Shown here: positions 52,476 through 61,152 of the stretch, piece by piece
Layout of the letters: every line of letters begins with the position of its first letter
How positions within the stretch are numbered: position 1 is the first letter of the stretch
Assembly (NCBI GenBank): GCA_963847595.1
Contig: CAWKAJ010000002.1
Coordinates: 1,674,001-1,738,000 of the forward strand
Direction of reading: 5' to 3'
Source: JACWAE01 sp963847595
GTDB taxonomy: Bacteria > Chloroflexota > Dehalococcoidia > SZUA-161
Length of the DNA stretch: 64,000 nt
The notes under the pieces: generated by a model
What the model saw: the letters and a program-made list of their open reading frames with translations, nothing else
What the model was told of the DNA's origin: nothing
Database searches by the model: none
Position numbers and translations under genes: made by a program

Positions 52476-54017
52476 CTGGTCACCACCGACAACGTGGTAA
52501 CGCCATATGGAATAGGCGAACAGGGGGGCATACTCGGGTCTTGGCTTAACGGCGGCCAGCCTCCCCTCTCTCAGTCGGACCTCCTCAAATACCTCTCTGG
52601 CCAACTCCCGCCGCTGCTCGGGGGTCACGCCGGGATGTTGCCAGAGAGCCGGCAGGGCCGAAAGCAGCTGGGCGGCTCTATCCAGGTTGGGAGTCATCAA
52701 GGGCGCTCCGGCAGCCTCCAGGGCCCTCTTCTGCCTCTCCAGCGAGACGTGCTCCGTGCGGAATTCCTCATCGGTGATGACTCCCCAGAGGTGCTGCTTC
52801 CTGAGGTTCGCCATGGCGCCCTCTATCCTCTTGACCTCCAGGCTGCAATCCGACTGGGGTCCCTCATTTGTCATGGCCCTGAGCACAGCCTGCTGCCAGC
52901 CATCGTCCCATTTAATCTGGGATAACACCCTCTGGACGAACTCCCCTTCCACCATGGGCGCCGATACCGATAGAGGCCTCATGTCGCAGCGGTGCCAACT
53001 GTGGAACATCCGGGGATAGCTCCGGGGCTTGGAGATAGTCGATATACCGTGGAAGGGCCGGCCGCAGCCATCGCAGACCAGGACCCCCGTCAGAGGGTAG
53101 ACCCGGTGCTGCCTTGAGGGTGGGCTAGGATGTCCTGACCTGGCCTTCTCCGCCCTGACCTCCTGGCACTCATGCCACAGGGTTTTGACCTCTTCCGGCA
53201 CATTGTGGACTCCGTCCCTGAACTCTTCGTCTTGCTTACCTCTGTGGAAGTAGAACTTTCCCACATAGAAGGGGTTGGTGACCACCTGGTTGATGGAGCT
53301 TTCGGTGAAGGGGTTGCCTTTGCTGGTCCTGTAGCCCTGGGCGTTGAGGTGTTGGGCCAGGGTCTTGAAGGAGTGGTGTCCACCGGCGTATTCCCGCAGC
53401 AGCGCCAGCAGGACCGGCATGGTTTTTTCATCGGGCGACATGCAGGCCCCTCTGCCGCTGGGGGCCTTCACCGTTTTGTATCCCAGCGGCGCATGGCCCA
53501 GGGCGTGCCCTTTGGCCGCCTTCTCCGCCTTTCCCGCCCTGACGTAGCGGGAGAGGTTGCGGCTGTACTGCTCGTCCAGCGTCTCGTTGATCCTCTCGTT
53601 GAGGAAGTCCCTGTCGCTGCCGCTGATGATGCCCTGGGAGACGAATACCACCACCTTACCCAGCCCCTGCATCTCCTCTTTATAGCGTATGCACTCCGCC
53701 TGGTTCCTGCCGAACCGGGATGTGTGGTCCACCAGAAGTACATCGAAGAGGTCACGGCGGGCATCCTCGATGAACTGGCGGAACTCTTTTCTCCCGGCCA
53801 CGCTTCTGCCGCTGACGAACTCGGTGTACCACCTCTGCCCCAGTATAAGGCCATAGCTCTCCGCAAATCGCTGGATATTGTGCCTTTGGATGTCAGGGCC
53901 GGAACCGTCCCTCTGGTCAAGTGTGGAGTCCCTGACGTAGCCTTCAGCCCGCAGGCCCTTCAGACTCTCGAAGGTCAATCGGTGGCTGGTGCCTCTCCTG
54001 ATCATTGCCATCGTCAT
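52467..54017 (-). CDS. large serine recombinase
   Basis: 516 residues from the ATG at 54015-54017 (GGAGG 8 nt upstream). Resolvase domain with nucleophile Ser31 in YVRDSTLDQ and the conserved DVLLVDHTSRFGRN; recombinase domain (GHAPLGYKTV..., QHLNAQGYRT, NPFYVGKFYFHRGK); zinc beta-ribbon with two CxxC-like sites (LVCDGCGRPF ... WHRCD); C-terminal coiled-coil region. Full-length and probably active. Such enzymes integrate and excise phages or integrative elements, so the region to about 56.3 kb is likely element DNA. Confidence 0.93.
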   Translation of the reverse strand: MTMAMIRRGTSHRLTFESLKGLRAEGYVRDSTLDQRDGSGPDIQRHNIQRFAESYGLILGQRWYTEFVSGRSVAGRKEFRQFIEDARRDLFDVLLVDHTSRFGRNQAECIRYKEEMQGLGKVVVFVSQGIISGSDRDFLNERINETLDEQYSRNLSRYVRAGKAEKAAKGHALGHAPLGYKTVKAPSGRGACMSPDEKTMPVLLALLREYAGGHHSFKTLAQHLNAQGYRTSKGNPFTESSINQVVTNPFYVGKFYFHRGKQDEEFRDGVHNVPEEVKTLWHECQEVRAEKARSGHPSPPSRQHRVYPLTGVLVCDGCGRPFHGISTISKPRSYPRMFHSWHRCDMRPLSVSAPMVEGEFVQRVLSQIKWDDGWQQAVLRAMTNEGPQSDCSLEVKRIEGAMANLRKQHLWGVITDEEFRTEHVSLERQKRALEAAGAPLMTPNLDRAAQLLSALPALWQHPGVTPEQRRELAREVFEEVRLREGRLAAVKPRPEYAPLFAYSIWRYHVVGGDQSF

Positions 54018-54352
54018 GATGCTCACCTCCGCGGCGTTTTCCCGTGCGGCCATTGTATACCCCACTGCGTATGCCGGTCAACGTTTTCTCAGACCCGCAC
54101 GGTGGCGGCTGGGGATGATCCTGCTCCCAGGCCAGAGCAGAGCGCAGCATGTCCGTTAGAATCGCCGTCAGACGTTCCACGGCTAGGCCCCTGTATCCTT
54201 CGGCCGTGACCAGCCCTGACGGTCAGGGACTTTGACGCCGGGAAGATGGCCCAATACAATATTGAGTCGCACATCTCTGCTCATGAGGCCCATTTTGGGG
54301 CATAGCCGGAGGGAGTGCTAGTGGTAGAATTCAGGGGAGAAAAAAACGCTGC
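54018..54352. other. non-coding spacer inside the recombinase island
   Basis: No gene is supported. A small perfect hairpin CCCTGA/TCAGGG (54214-54219 and 54223-54228) is present. The spacer separates the recombinase promoter side from the end of the upstream 403-residue gene. A possible attachment site could lie here but cannot be recognised from this sequence alone. Confidence 0.4.
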
Positions 54353-55564
54353 TCAGGGCCGGGGCTGCATCAGCTCTTCCAGCCGCTTCACCCCTCGCCG
54401 GGCATTCCGGCGATCGAACTGTTTGTCTTCCCGCTCCAGGTCATGCAGGGCCCGGTCAACCGGGAGAGAGTCCCGCTTCATTCTCTCCCACACCGGCAGG
54501 TAGGTGACGGGAAAGGTGAAAGGCCGTTTGGTGGGGGGTTTCAACCGGGCCTCCAGAACCTGGTACTCTTCCAGCGTGGGGTATCTTCCCGTCGATTCTT
54601 TGAACTTTTCCTGAGCAACCCGCTGTCTCCATGTCTGCTGCACTGGCGCGATATAGTCCTTCCAGATAGACTTCCAATCATCCGGGGTGGTAAATGCGTC
54701 AATGCCCTGGACGGTGATGGTGAGCGTGTGTACCGTCACGCCGCCGGGTGTACGCTGTGGTATAAACTCTACAGACGGCAGCAGTACCGGGACATCCAGC
54801 TTCTTAGGCGGCGGGTCAGGCACCCTGGGCCCCAGGTCGCCGGCATCGTGGGAGAACAGGTAGCGGCGCACCCGCCAGAACAGGCCGGGGGGCAGGCCAT
54901 ACCTGTCCAGCAGCACGGCGACGAAGCGGTGCAGGGGCAGGTCATCCTGATACCTGGGCGGGCGGCCCCAGAGAAACTCTGGCTTTCCTTTCAGCCATTC
55001 AGGGGCCAGGCTCGGCCTTAGCACCGCGTCTTTGCCCCCGAGATAGGCGCGCAGGAAATGAGGTATGAAGCGCGGCAACTCGGGACCGGTGTAGGCCGTG
55101 TTTCGCGCTTTGGCAGCGTGAATGGCCTCCCACGCATTGCTGAGAAGCCCCACGTCCAGGGGCGCCTGCTCCAGCCACCACCAGCGGGTCTTAGGGATGC
55201 GCCCCGGCGGAACTGGCTCTATCCCCGCCGTGGGCAGGCCCAGGACTTGCCGAACAGCGGCCGCGTCCTCGATGAAGTAGACGTTGTGAGGAAGTAGCCT
55301 TGCCCGAAGCCCGGCTTCGTAGCTGCTGTACCTGGCCACGAAAGCACGCTTCCCTCCCCGCGTTTCAGGTGAAACGGGCGGAGCCAGCGAGCCGGTCACA
55401 TAAAAGCGATATAGGCCCTTAACCTTCGCTTGCTCGATCTCGGCTTTCGCTGCCAGCTTCCTTTGCAGTGGCAGTCTCAGCAGAGCCTCAAGTCCGCGCT
55501 CCCCCAGGTAGCTATACTCCCGCCGCAAATAATCATGCAACTGCTGCTGTCGATCGTTTGACAT
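54353..55564 (-). CDS. unrecognised 403-residue island protein
   Basis: Starts at the ATG 55562-55564 with GGAGG 6 nt upstream (the frame is open further but hydrophobic and without a ribosome site). No family recognised. Rich in Pro, Arg, Trp and Leu; the central part (about 120-270) has patches WWWLEQAPLDVGLLSN and FWRVRRYLFSHDAGDLGP; the C-terminal about 50 residues are highly charged. No signal peptide, no catalytic motif seen. It is on the same strand as the recombinase, with similar high GC. Probably cargo or a maintenance protein of the element. Confidence 0.7.
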   Translation of the reverse strand: MSNDRQQQLHDYLRREYSYLGERGLEALLRLPLQRKLAAKAEIEQAKVKGLYRFYVTGSLAPPVSPETRGGKRAFVARYSSYEAGLRARLLPHNVYFIEDAAAVRQVLGLPTAGIEPVPPGRIPKTRWWWLEQAPLDVGLLSNAWEAIHAAKARNTAYTGPELPRFIPHFLRAYLGGKDAVLRPSLAPEWLKGKPEFLWGRPPRYQDDLPLHRFVAVLLDRYGLPPGLFWRVRRYLFSHDAGDLGPRVPDPPPKKLDVPVLLPSVEFIPQRTPGGVTVHTLTITVQGIDAFTTPDDWKSIWKDYIAPVQQTWRQRVAQEKFKESTGRYPTLEEYQVLEARLKPPTKRPFTFPVTYLPVWERMKRDSLPVDRALHDLEREDKQFDRRNARRGVKRLEELMQPRP

Positions 55565-56026
55565 GGCCTGCCTCCAGTTATGTTTACTATATAATACACC
55601 TCCGATAAATCCGGCGGCGAAGGCTACAACAATCACATCCCGGAGAGGGCGAGACATGGAGAAGCCAGGGTAGAGGCTGGGTAATCAAAAAAGATGATGC
55701 AATGAGGGCATGAAAAAAGTCGCTTGCAGCTGTTCAAATCTCTGGCTGCAGTATTCAAAGAATCCCTCAGATGCGTGTTCATTTGTTCATCAAAACGTTC
55801 AAAAATTTTCTGATTTCGACGCAAGTCAGAAATCAGGGAGAAGATACGAGCCACCCAGGCTTTGGAGTCCGGCCTTCCCCGCTGCTTCCCGCGTGTTCCC
55901 CAGCGTACAGAGGGATTAGACCGCTGTGAGCCAGCTCTACAGACTTATAATGATACGGGTATACAAGATAGGCAAGACACGGGAAATCGTATATCAACAG
56001 AGCGAAAGCGGTCAGATTTCGCCTAT
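55565..56026. other. non-coding or degraded stretch of the island
   Basis: No supported gene. A GTG-initiated frame on the minus strand (55633-55854) gives 73 residues with a plausible helical N-terminus but no ribosome site and no known relative. The rest has no clear features. Confidence 0.35.
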
Positions 56027-56081
56027 GGTAAACTACTACGGTAAACTAAATGGTAAACGCTAGGGTAATCCATAGGGTAAG
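56027..56081 (+). repeat. phased GGTAAAC direct repeats
   Basis: GGTAAAC occurs at 56027-56033, 56040-56046 and 56052-56058, followed by variants GGTAATC (56064-56070) and GGTAAG (56076-56081). The spacing is 13, 12, 12 and 12 bp. The array ends 5 bp before the ATG at 56087 and could be an operator, iteron or partition-like site. Confidence 0.7.
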
Positions 56082-56086
56082 TTGTT

Positions 56087-56233
56087 ATGGCAAAGGCTAT
56101 CCACAAAGCACCAGCCCGAATAAGGTATGAGCAGAGCCACCCTACTGTGTCCTGTAGGCTTGACAGAGAAAGCTTCACCTCAACTACTGTCCGATCGACT
56201 TATGGAGCAAATGACCATCCTGAACTGCCTTGA
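56087..56233 (+). pseudogene. truncated small DNA-binding-like protein
   Basis: A 48-codon frame starting ATG directly behind the GGTAAAC array. The N-terminus (KAPARIRYEQSHPTVSCRLDRE) resembles the beginning of small ribbon-helix-helix-type regulators, with HPTVSCRL as the DNA-contacting strand, but the helices that should follow are absent and the frame ends soon after. It may be a truncated gene. Family assignment is tentative. Confidence 0.4.
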
Positions 56234-56295
56234 GCCCTGTTTCAGTTAACTGCGGCTCAAGCCTCGCCATACTATAGGGATTTGCAAATCGGTTC

Positions 56296-56793
56296 ATGAC
56301 GTGGCGTATAATGAAGGCGTATCCTCTGCTAGCAAGGCGAAAGGGCCGTGACGTGCAGAAAAAGAAGGCACTAAACATAGACTTGGATGGCCTGTGCTCA
56401 GCGATGGAGGATAGCTCCCCCGAACATGATTACTACCTTGACCTGAACACAGGCGAAATATTGTTTGTTTCAGACTACATGGATGACGAGGAAGCTGAGA
56501 GACTGAGGAGTAGAATTGACGAAGAGCCTGAGCACTATGAACGAATACCAAGAGTCGAATCGTACGAGGGCTATGAGGATATGGAGAATTTCACTGCCAC
56601 TGTTGAAGACGAGTACCTCGCTGAGCTACTTGAAAGGGCAATAAATGGCAAGGGTGCCTTTCGCCGCTTCAAGGACGTTTTGCTTCGCTATCCTGAAGAG
56701 AGGGAGAAGTGGTTTCGTTTTAAGGGCGAGAGAATGCGGCGAAGAGCACTTGAATGGCTAGACGATATAGACACAGGTCCTATTGAAGACTGA
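56296..56793 (+). CDS. UPF0158 family protein
   Basis: 165 residues. The core matches UPF0158: NIDLDGLCSAMEDSSPEHDYYLDLNTGEI followed by acidic helices and FRRFKDVLLRYPEEREKWFRFK near the end. Very acidic protein; function unknown. The start is uncertain: the ATG at 56296, the ATG at 56311 and the GTG at 56353 (close to the conserved domain) are all possible. Confidence 0.82.
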   Translation: MTWRIMKAYPLLARRKGRDVQKKKALNIDLDGLCSAMEDSSPEHDYYLDLNTGEILFVSDYMDDEEAERLRSRIDEEPEHYERIPRVESYEGYEDMENFTATVEDEYLAELLERAINGKGAFRRFKDVLLRYPEEREKWFRFKGERMRRRALEWLDDIDTGPIED

Positions 56794-56815
56794 ATTGAAC
56801 AAATCGATGAATTGT

Positions 56816-56983
56816 TCAGGTAAGGATGCTTAACTTTGATATCCCAAATGACTTTGCGCCTGTCTCTAACATTTCAACAAATAAGGTGTAGCTGACTTTT
56901 GCTACCTCTTTGCCTTCTTTCAGCACCTGCCCGATTCCTTCAGGGGCTTCAATGACTTTGCGGTCTCTTTTATGGAGTGTCAT
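56816..56983 (-). CDS. small hypothetical protein
   Basis: 55 residues, beginning MTLHKRDRKVIEAPEG and continuing IGQVLKEGKEVAKVSYTLFVE. A GGGAG lies 8 nt before the ATG, and the sequence has the look of a real beta-rich domain start (G-x-V-L-x-x-G-K-E-V-A-x-V-x-Y). It may be the N-terminal part of a longer family that has been cut short. It follows folE on the same strand by 30 nt. Confidence 0.5.
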   Translation of the reverse strand: MTLHKRDRKVIEAPEGIGQVLKEGKEVAKVSYTLFVEMLETGAKSFGISKLSILT

Positions 56984-57013
56984 TGGGTGGTCTCCCAGCC
57001 TCTCAAGCTTTGG

Positions 57014-57577
57014 TTATCTAGTGCCCTGCACCAAAGAGAGGAATTCGGAGCGTGTAAGCGGGTTCTTCTGGAATAGGCCTCTCATAGCAGAGGTAATGAT
57101 ATTGCTCCCTGGTTTTTTCACACCTCGCATAGTCATACACAGATGTTCGGCTTGGATAACTACAGCTACGCCTTTTGGTTCCAGAACTGAGACTATTGTA
57201 TTGGCAATCTGGGTGGTCAGCCGCTCTTGGAGTTGGGGACGTTCGGCCAATATCTCTAGCACCCTGCCTATCTTGCTGGCACCCACAACCCTGCCGTTGG
57301 GGATATAGCCTACATGTGCCAGGCCATGGAAGGGGAGAAAGTGATGTTCGCACATGGAATAGAACGGTATGTCTTTGAGAATTACCATCTCTTGGTGGCC
57401 TTCTTCGAAGCCCACGCGTAGCTCTTCTCCAGGGTCTTCGTAAATGCCGGCAAAAACCTCGGCGTACATTTCGGCGATTCGCTTGGGAGTGCCTACCAGG
57501 CCTTCACGCTTGGGGTCCTCCCCGATAGCCTCAATGATGGAAGCCACTGCTTTCTCAATCTTGGCTTTATTGATCAT
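57014..57577 (-). CDS. folE: GTP cyclohydrolase I
   Basis: 187 residues, standard length. Zinc ligands Cys76 and His79 in SMCEHHFLPF and Cys147 in EHLCMTMRG; substrate-binding GYIPNGRVVGASKIGR and QERLTTQIA are intact. It converts GTP to dihydroneopterin triphosphate, the first step of folate/pterin synthesis, which would supply the folate used by the thymidylate synthase at 45723. Confidence 0.96.
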   Translation of the reverse strand: MINKAKIEKAVASIIEAIGEDPKREGLVGTPKRIAEMYAEVFAGIYEDPGEELRVGFEEGHQEMVILKDIPFYSMCEHHFLPFHGLAHVGYIPNGRVVGASKIGRVLEILAERPQLQERLTTQIANTIVSVLEPKGVAVVIQAEHLCMTMRGVKKPGSNIITSAMRGLFQKNPLTRSEFLSLVQGTR

Positions 57578-57750
57578 GGTGTTTCTCCTTAGGGGGGTCT
57601 ATGCGTTAAGCATTAATCCGGGATTTCCCATTTCAACTCCCGATGAGGCGATATTTACCCATCATTGCACCTGGTGCCGATAATATATGACCTTTGGGCC
57701 TGGTCGTCAAGCCATCCCATAGCCGAGCCCCGCTTGCAGCCCGCAGCCTT

Positions 57751-57894
57751 CAGGTGAAACTGATAAAGATGGGGGGACGGATGGTGCGCCATGCCCGGCG
57801 GATTGTCTTTCAGCTGGCTGAGGTGGCGGTGCCCGGAGAGCTGTTTGCTGCCATTATCGAGCGGATAACCCGGTTACGCCTGGTGCCTGGCTAG
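57751..57894 (+). pseudogene. C-terminal fragment of an IS1380-family transposase
   Basis: About 47 residues (KLIKMGGRMVRHARRIVFQL, then AEVAVPGELFAAIIERI) match the C-terminal end of IS1380-type (DDE group 1) transposases. The catalytic domain is missing. It lies inside the 22-bp inverted repeats of the relic. Confidence 0.75.
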
Positions 57895-58051
57895 GCCGCA
57901 CACCTGGACATTGAGCGGGTCAGGTGAGCAAAGGGTGGGTATTGTCTCCCTTCAGGCGGGAGGCTCATTTTGGGCTTGCTAAACAGGTGTTTTTGGGTGC
58001 TGGAGCCCACGGCCGAGATGCCGCAGGTTGTTTGGGAGGCTCTGAGCAGGC

Positions 58052-59337
58052 CGTATTGCGTCAAATTAAACTGTTACCGAAGACCTCCATATTGCTTCAT
58101 AATTGCGGTTACCGAACTGGCGTGCGCTCAGACAGCCGCCACAGCTGCTCCAGAGTTGAGTTTATCTGTTTCAAAAGCAGTACGGGGTTCAATCCGTGAT
58201 AAATGGCTGCCAGTTCAGCCCGATTAGCCTCAGTTAGTACACCCGATTGCAGTAAACGCTGGTGCGGTGTCCGCGCAGTCTCATAGAGCTTGTATACTTT
58301 GGCCCCATGCCTGGCCTTACTTATTAGCTTCATCGTGGGCTGAAAGAAGTTCTGGTACAACCGAACCAGGCTATAAGTCCTTTCCAGACATTCGAAGGCA
58401 GATTTCGAGGCGTAGCGGTCGTATCCCACCAGGCGGCGCACCACATTCCCGTTTTTCTGCTCTACGTGGCAACTGTCGTTCTTTTTGTAAGAGCGAGAGC
58501 GGGTAAAGGTGATCTTCTCCTGGAGACAATAGGTATAAAAGTACTGGTTGATGAATTCACTGCCATTGTCCGAGTCCACACCCAGGAGTGGGAAAGGAAG
58601 ATGCTGCCGCATCCGGTGTACCGCCTGACGCACCCGAAACTGACCTTTACCCCACACCGGCAGGCATTCCGTCCAGCCGCTGGCTACGTCCACAGCACAG
58701 AGGGTGTTCAGGTAAAAGCCCTCGGTACTCTCACCACAATGAGCTACCAGGTCTGTTTCCATGAAACCAGGCTTGTTCTCCTGCCAATCGGCAAAGGTTC
58801 TGATGGGTATAGCGCTCTTGAGCAAGCACCCTGGTCTGGTAGTACTCAGTGAACTTCGACCTCCCGCTTGGCGCCAGGGTCGCAGCAGCCTGTCAATGGT
58901 GGACGGGCTCATCTGGCAGAGTTGTGCTTCCGTAGAAGCATCTATGTGCTGCTCATTATGCTGCCTGAGCACCTTTACCATGTCTGGTATGAAGGGTTGC
59001 AATCGCTTGGAGCACAAACGGTCACTAGCCTCCCAGATCGCTTTCAGCGCTCCGGTAACTTCTGTACCATATTTACATGGCCGACCACGTCGCTTGCTTG
59101 CCCTGGGCTGGCTTAGCCGATTCAATAACCTGATAGCCGCCTTGCGGTGCAAGTCCGTAACCTGTGTAAATTCATCCAACATTCTGCCCTTATCTTCTCT
59201 TGATGACCGAAAATATCTGCTTTGGAGTGCCTGTGTATATTCTATAATGCTGCGTCGTGTCACCCTTACCTCCTTCGGTAACACTAATTTTGACGCAACG
59301 ATACCACTTTCGGTAACAATAATTATGAGTCAATGCG
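58052..59337 (-). mobile_element. complete insertion sequence, 1286 bp, copy 2
   Basis: Same length and ends as copy 1 (7213-8498), in reverse orientation, starting CGTATTG and ending CAATGCG. Flanked by a different 5-bp target duplication, CAGGC (58047-58051 and 59338-59342), which proves independent insertion. Only a few substitutions separate the copies, so transposition was recent. It landed inside the older IS1380-like relic. Confidence 0.95.
58109..59263 (-). CDS. DDE (rve-type) transposase of the 1286-bp IS, copy 2
   Basis: 384 residues, nearly identical to the transposase at 7287-8441. Differences include Asp for Gly in QVTDLHRK and His for Arg in MRQHLPFP. The catalytic residues METDLVAH, DSDNGSEF and HVEQKNG are intact, so it can be active. 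GTG start with AAGGAGGT upstream, as in copy 1. Confidence 0.92.
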   Translation of the reverse strand: MTRRSIIEYTQALQSRYFRSSREDKGRMLDEFTQVTDLHRKAAIRLLNRLSQPRASKRRGRPCKYGTEVTGALKAIWEASDRLCSKRLQPFIPDMVKVLRQHNEQHIDASTEAQLCQMSPSTIDRLLRPWRQAGGRSSLSTTRPGCLLKSAIPIRTFADWQENKPGFMETDLVAHCGESTEGFYLNTLCAVDVASGWTECLPVWGKGQFRVRQAVHRMRQHLPFPLLGVDSDNGSEFINQYFYTYCLQEKITFTRSRSYKKNDSCHVEQKNGNVVRRLVGYDRYASKSAFECLERTYSLVRLYQNFFQPTMKLISKARHGAKVYKLYETARTPHQRLLQSGVLTEANRAELAAIYHGLNPVLLLKQINSTLEQLWRLSERTPVR

Positions 59338-59463
59338 CAGGCTTGACAATCAGATACGATGGGCATATCATCGGCGACAAGCCCGAAGATGGACGAAGAT
59401 CAGCTCACTGCGAGTTGAAATGGGAAATCCCGGCTAAGGGGATTGGCATATAATTTAAGTGAG

Positions 59464-60162
59464 ATGAGTACCGACGATGCAAGAATCGAATATGCGATAA
59501 GCCACACCGAGGTTCTGCGCCCACCAAAGCAAACCCTGTCTACCTTCGGCACTACCAACATTTACTATTATCTGCTTACCGAGCCATCGTATAAAGAGCT
59601 TGTGGAGGGCGAAGAGGAGACAGTGGTGAGGGAGGGTAGGGTGCGGGCCGAGAGGCCTATGGTGGTGACGCCATCGTATCTTATTAATGTCGAGGGATTC
59701 AGCGAACATGCTAAGAGATACCTTGAGATGATAGCCAGAGAATACGGGACAAACACCCCCGGCCTCTTCTATGGCTATAAGAATGAGCCCAAGGACCTGA
59801 ACATCGTATCCTCAGGCATGGATTCTGTAGTGCGTAATCTCGATGAAAAAATAGACAAAGAGGGGAACCGCCTCGCTACTATCATCAGGGGCCTAGATCA
59901 GCTATGGGATCTCTCTTTGCTGAAATTCATCTTCGACATGACTAGGTATTCTGTAGGCAGCAATATAACGGAATTGGGAAGGAGGGGTCTCCTCGATGTA
60001 GACCGTAAAGGAGTCCCCATGGAGGCCAGACAATCGATCGAGCAGCTATTCGACGAGGTAAAAAATGGCGAGCTGGACCCCTCTGCTTTGAAAATGGAAC
60101 TTGATAGATGGGGGCTATTTGAGGAATACCAAGATAGGTTCTTTCGCTTGTTCGGCAAATAA
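59464..60162 (+). CDS. hypothetical protein
   Basis: 232 residues, not recognised. Start ATG 59464 fits the onset of conserved-looking sequence (STDDARIEYAISHTEVLRPP); the frame is open 7 codons earlier. A beta-rich first half containing PSYLINVEGFSEHAKRYLE and a helical second half with RQSIEQLFDEVKNGEL. Soluble, no metal motif. A TTGACA/TATCAT pair with 17-bp spacing (59343-59371) lies at the edge of the inserted IS and could drive it. Confidence 0.72.
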   Translation: MSTDDARIEYAISHTEVLRPPKQTLSTFGTTNIYYYLLTEPSYKELVEGEEETVVREGRVRAERPMVVTPSYLINVEGFSEHAKRYLEMIAREYGTNTPGLFYGYKNEPKDLNIVSSGMDSVVRNLDEKIDKEGNRLATIIRGLDQLWDLSLLKFIFDMTRYSVGSNITELGRRGLLDVDRKGVPMEARQSIEQLFDEVKNGELDPSALKMELDRWGLFEEYQDRFFRLFGK

Positions 60163-60169
60163 TCAGCAG

Positions 60170-60194
60170 GGGTGTCCGCCTCAGGCGGATGCCC
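60170..60194 (+). terminator. hairpin terminator after the 59464 gene
   Basis: GGGTGTCCGCC (60170-60180) pairs with GGCGGATGCCC (60184-60194), 11 bp including two G-U pairs, loop TCA, beginning 7 nt after the stop codon. The T-run after it is weak (TACCTTGTTTA). Confidence 0.55.
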
Positions 60195-60324
60195 TACCTT
60201 GTTTATCTCAACAGTCTACAGTTCTTTTGTCATTCAATCCTTTGTTTTCTCCGCTAATGTCACATTCAAATCCAATTTTGTAATTGCATTCTGCACGCAC
60301 AATGGTTCGTCGCTGTTAGAGGTA

Positions 60325-60480
60325 TTGACAATCTGTTCTTATGTGAGTACAGTAAGGCCCCAACATATGAGAGATACCTGAGAATAATATAGTTGTAGTG
60401 CTGGTGTCGGGGGGGTGAGGGTGATGAAAGAAGGGCACTAGAACCGCTGAATGATATCGCGGTGGCTGGTGCCCTTTTAT
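60325..60480 (+). ncRNA. candidate small RNA with own promoter and terminator
   Basis: TTGACA (60325-60330) and TACAGT (60348-60353), 17 bp apart, form a promoter. About 75 nt later a strong hairpin (60431-60476: AAGGGCACTAG and ACCGC arms pairing with GCGGT and CTGGTGCCCTT) is followed by TTTTATTT. No open frame of note lies between. The predicted transcript is about 120 nt. The rest of the 544-bp gap between the flanking genes shows nothing else. It could instead be an attenuator for something downstream. Confidence 0.4.
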
Positions 60481-60706
60481 TTGGAGAGGAGGTAGTGCCT
60501 ATGCGCGGTTGAAGTGTCCCACAGTAAATGCCGTAAGGATATGGCAAAAGGATAGCGAGAAGCCAGAATAAGGAATTCTCTTTATTCTCTTGTTGAGACC
60601 TTGGCATATGCCTTGATAGTGACGACCAGGGGTTCTACAGTAGACACACTAGTTAATATGTGAAATTGCCGTCTAGACGACGAACCAAACAGGAGGGAGG
60701 GGATCG

Positions 60707-61000
60707 ATGTACGCGAGAGTGACGAATGCCACCGCTCAGCCGGGCAAGGTCGATGAGACAATCAGAGTCATGCGGGATTCTATCCTGCCGGCCGCAAAGA
60801 AGCAGAAGGGCTTCAAAAGTCTGTTCTTCCTAATGAACCGCAACACAGGCAAGGGTGTGGTCATCGTCCTGTGGAATACGAAAGCTGACATGACGGCTGG
60901 TGAGAGCAGCGGGTACTACCAAGAGCAGGTTGCCAAGGAGGTGCCACTCCTTGCTGGGTCACCTACCGTGGAACACTATGAGGTCAGTGTTAAAGGATGA
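60707..61000 (+). CDS. antibiotic-biosynthesis-monooxygenase-like (ABM fold) protein
   Basis: 97 residues, ferredoxin-like alpha/beta-barrel type: MYARVTNATAQPGKVDETIRVM, KKQKGFKSLFFLMNRNTGKGVVIVLW and the C-terminal PTVEHYEVSV. A strong ribosome site AGGAGGGAGG (60691-60700) precedes it. Family members are small monooxygenases or stress-related dimeric barrels; the substrate is unknown. Confidence 0.82.
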   Translation: MYARVTNATAQPGKVDETIRVMRDSILPAAKKQKGFKSLFFLMNRNTGKGVVIVLWNTKADMTAGESSGYYQEQVAKEVPLLAGSPTVEHYEVSVKG

Positions 61001-61152
61001 CCCCAAGCAAGTACTTTCTATACGGCAGCACTACTGGAAAGAGTGAAGTGCCAGGGGGTACTGCAGCCTTGCACAATAAATACGTTCTGCACAAATAATC
61101 GCTTGCCCTAAAAGTCAGGCAATGGCTACAACAATTATGGTCTAGTTGGCAT

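Larger units (their letters stand above)
57618..59433 (+). mobile_element. IS1380-like relic, interrupted by the 1286-bp IS
   Basis: The relic is bounded by a perfect 22-bp inverted repeat: it starts CCGGGATTTCCCATTTC (57618) and ends with the reverse complement (59412-59433). Without the inserted IS and its target duplication it is only about 525 bp and retains just the last part of a transposase gene, so it is an internally deleted, non-autonomous element. A clear target-site duplication is not seen. Confidence 0.75.

Noticed and set aside
55633..55854. 73-residue minus-strand frame in the island
   Set aside because: GTG start without ribosome site and no recognisable family; not enough support to call a gene.
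59343..59453. Coding tail (GLTIRYDGHIIGDKPEDG) next to the inserted IS
   Set aside because: The frame is closed by a stop immediately upstream when the IS is removed, and the segment lies inside the IS1380-like relic's inverted repeat.
60431..60480. T-box riboswitch
   Set aside because: Only a short ACCGC-like match; no specifier stem or downstream synthetase or amino-acid gene.
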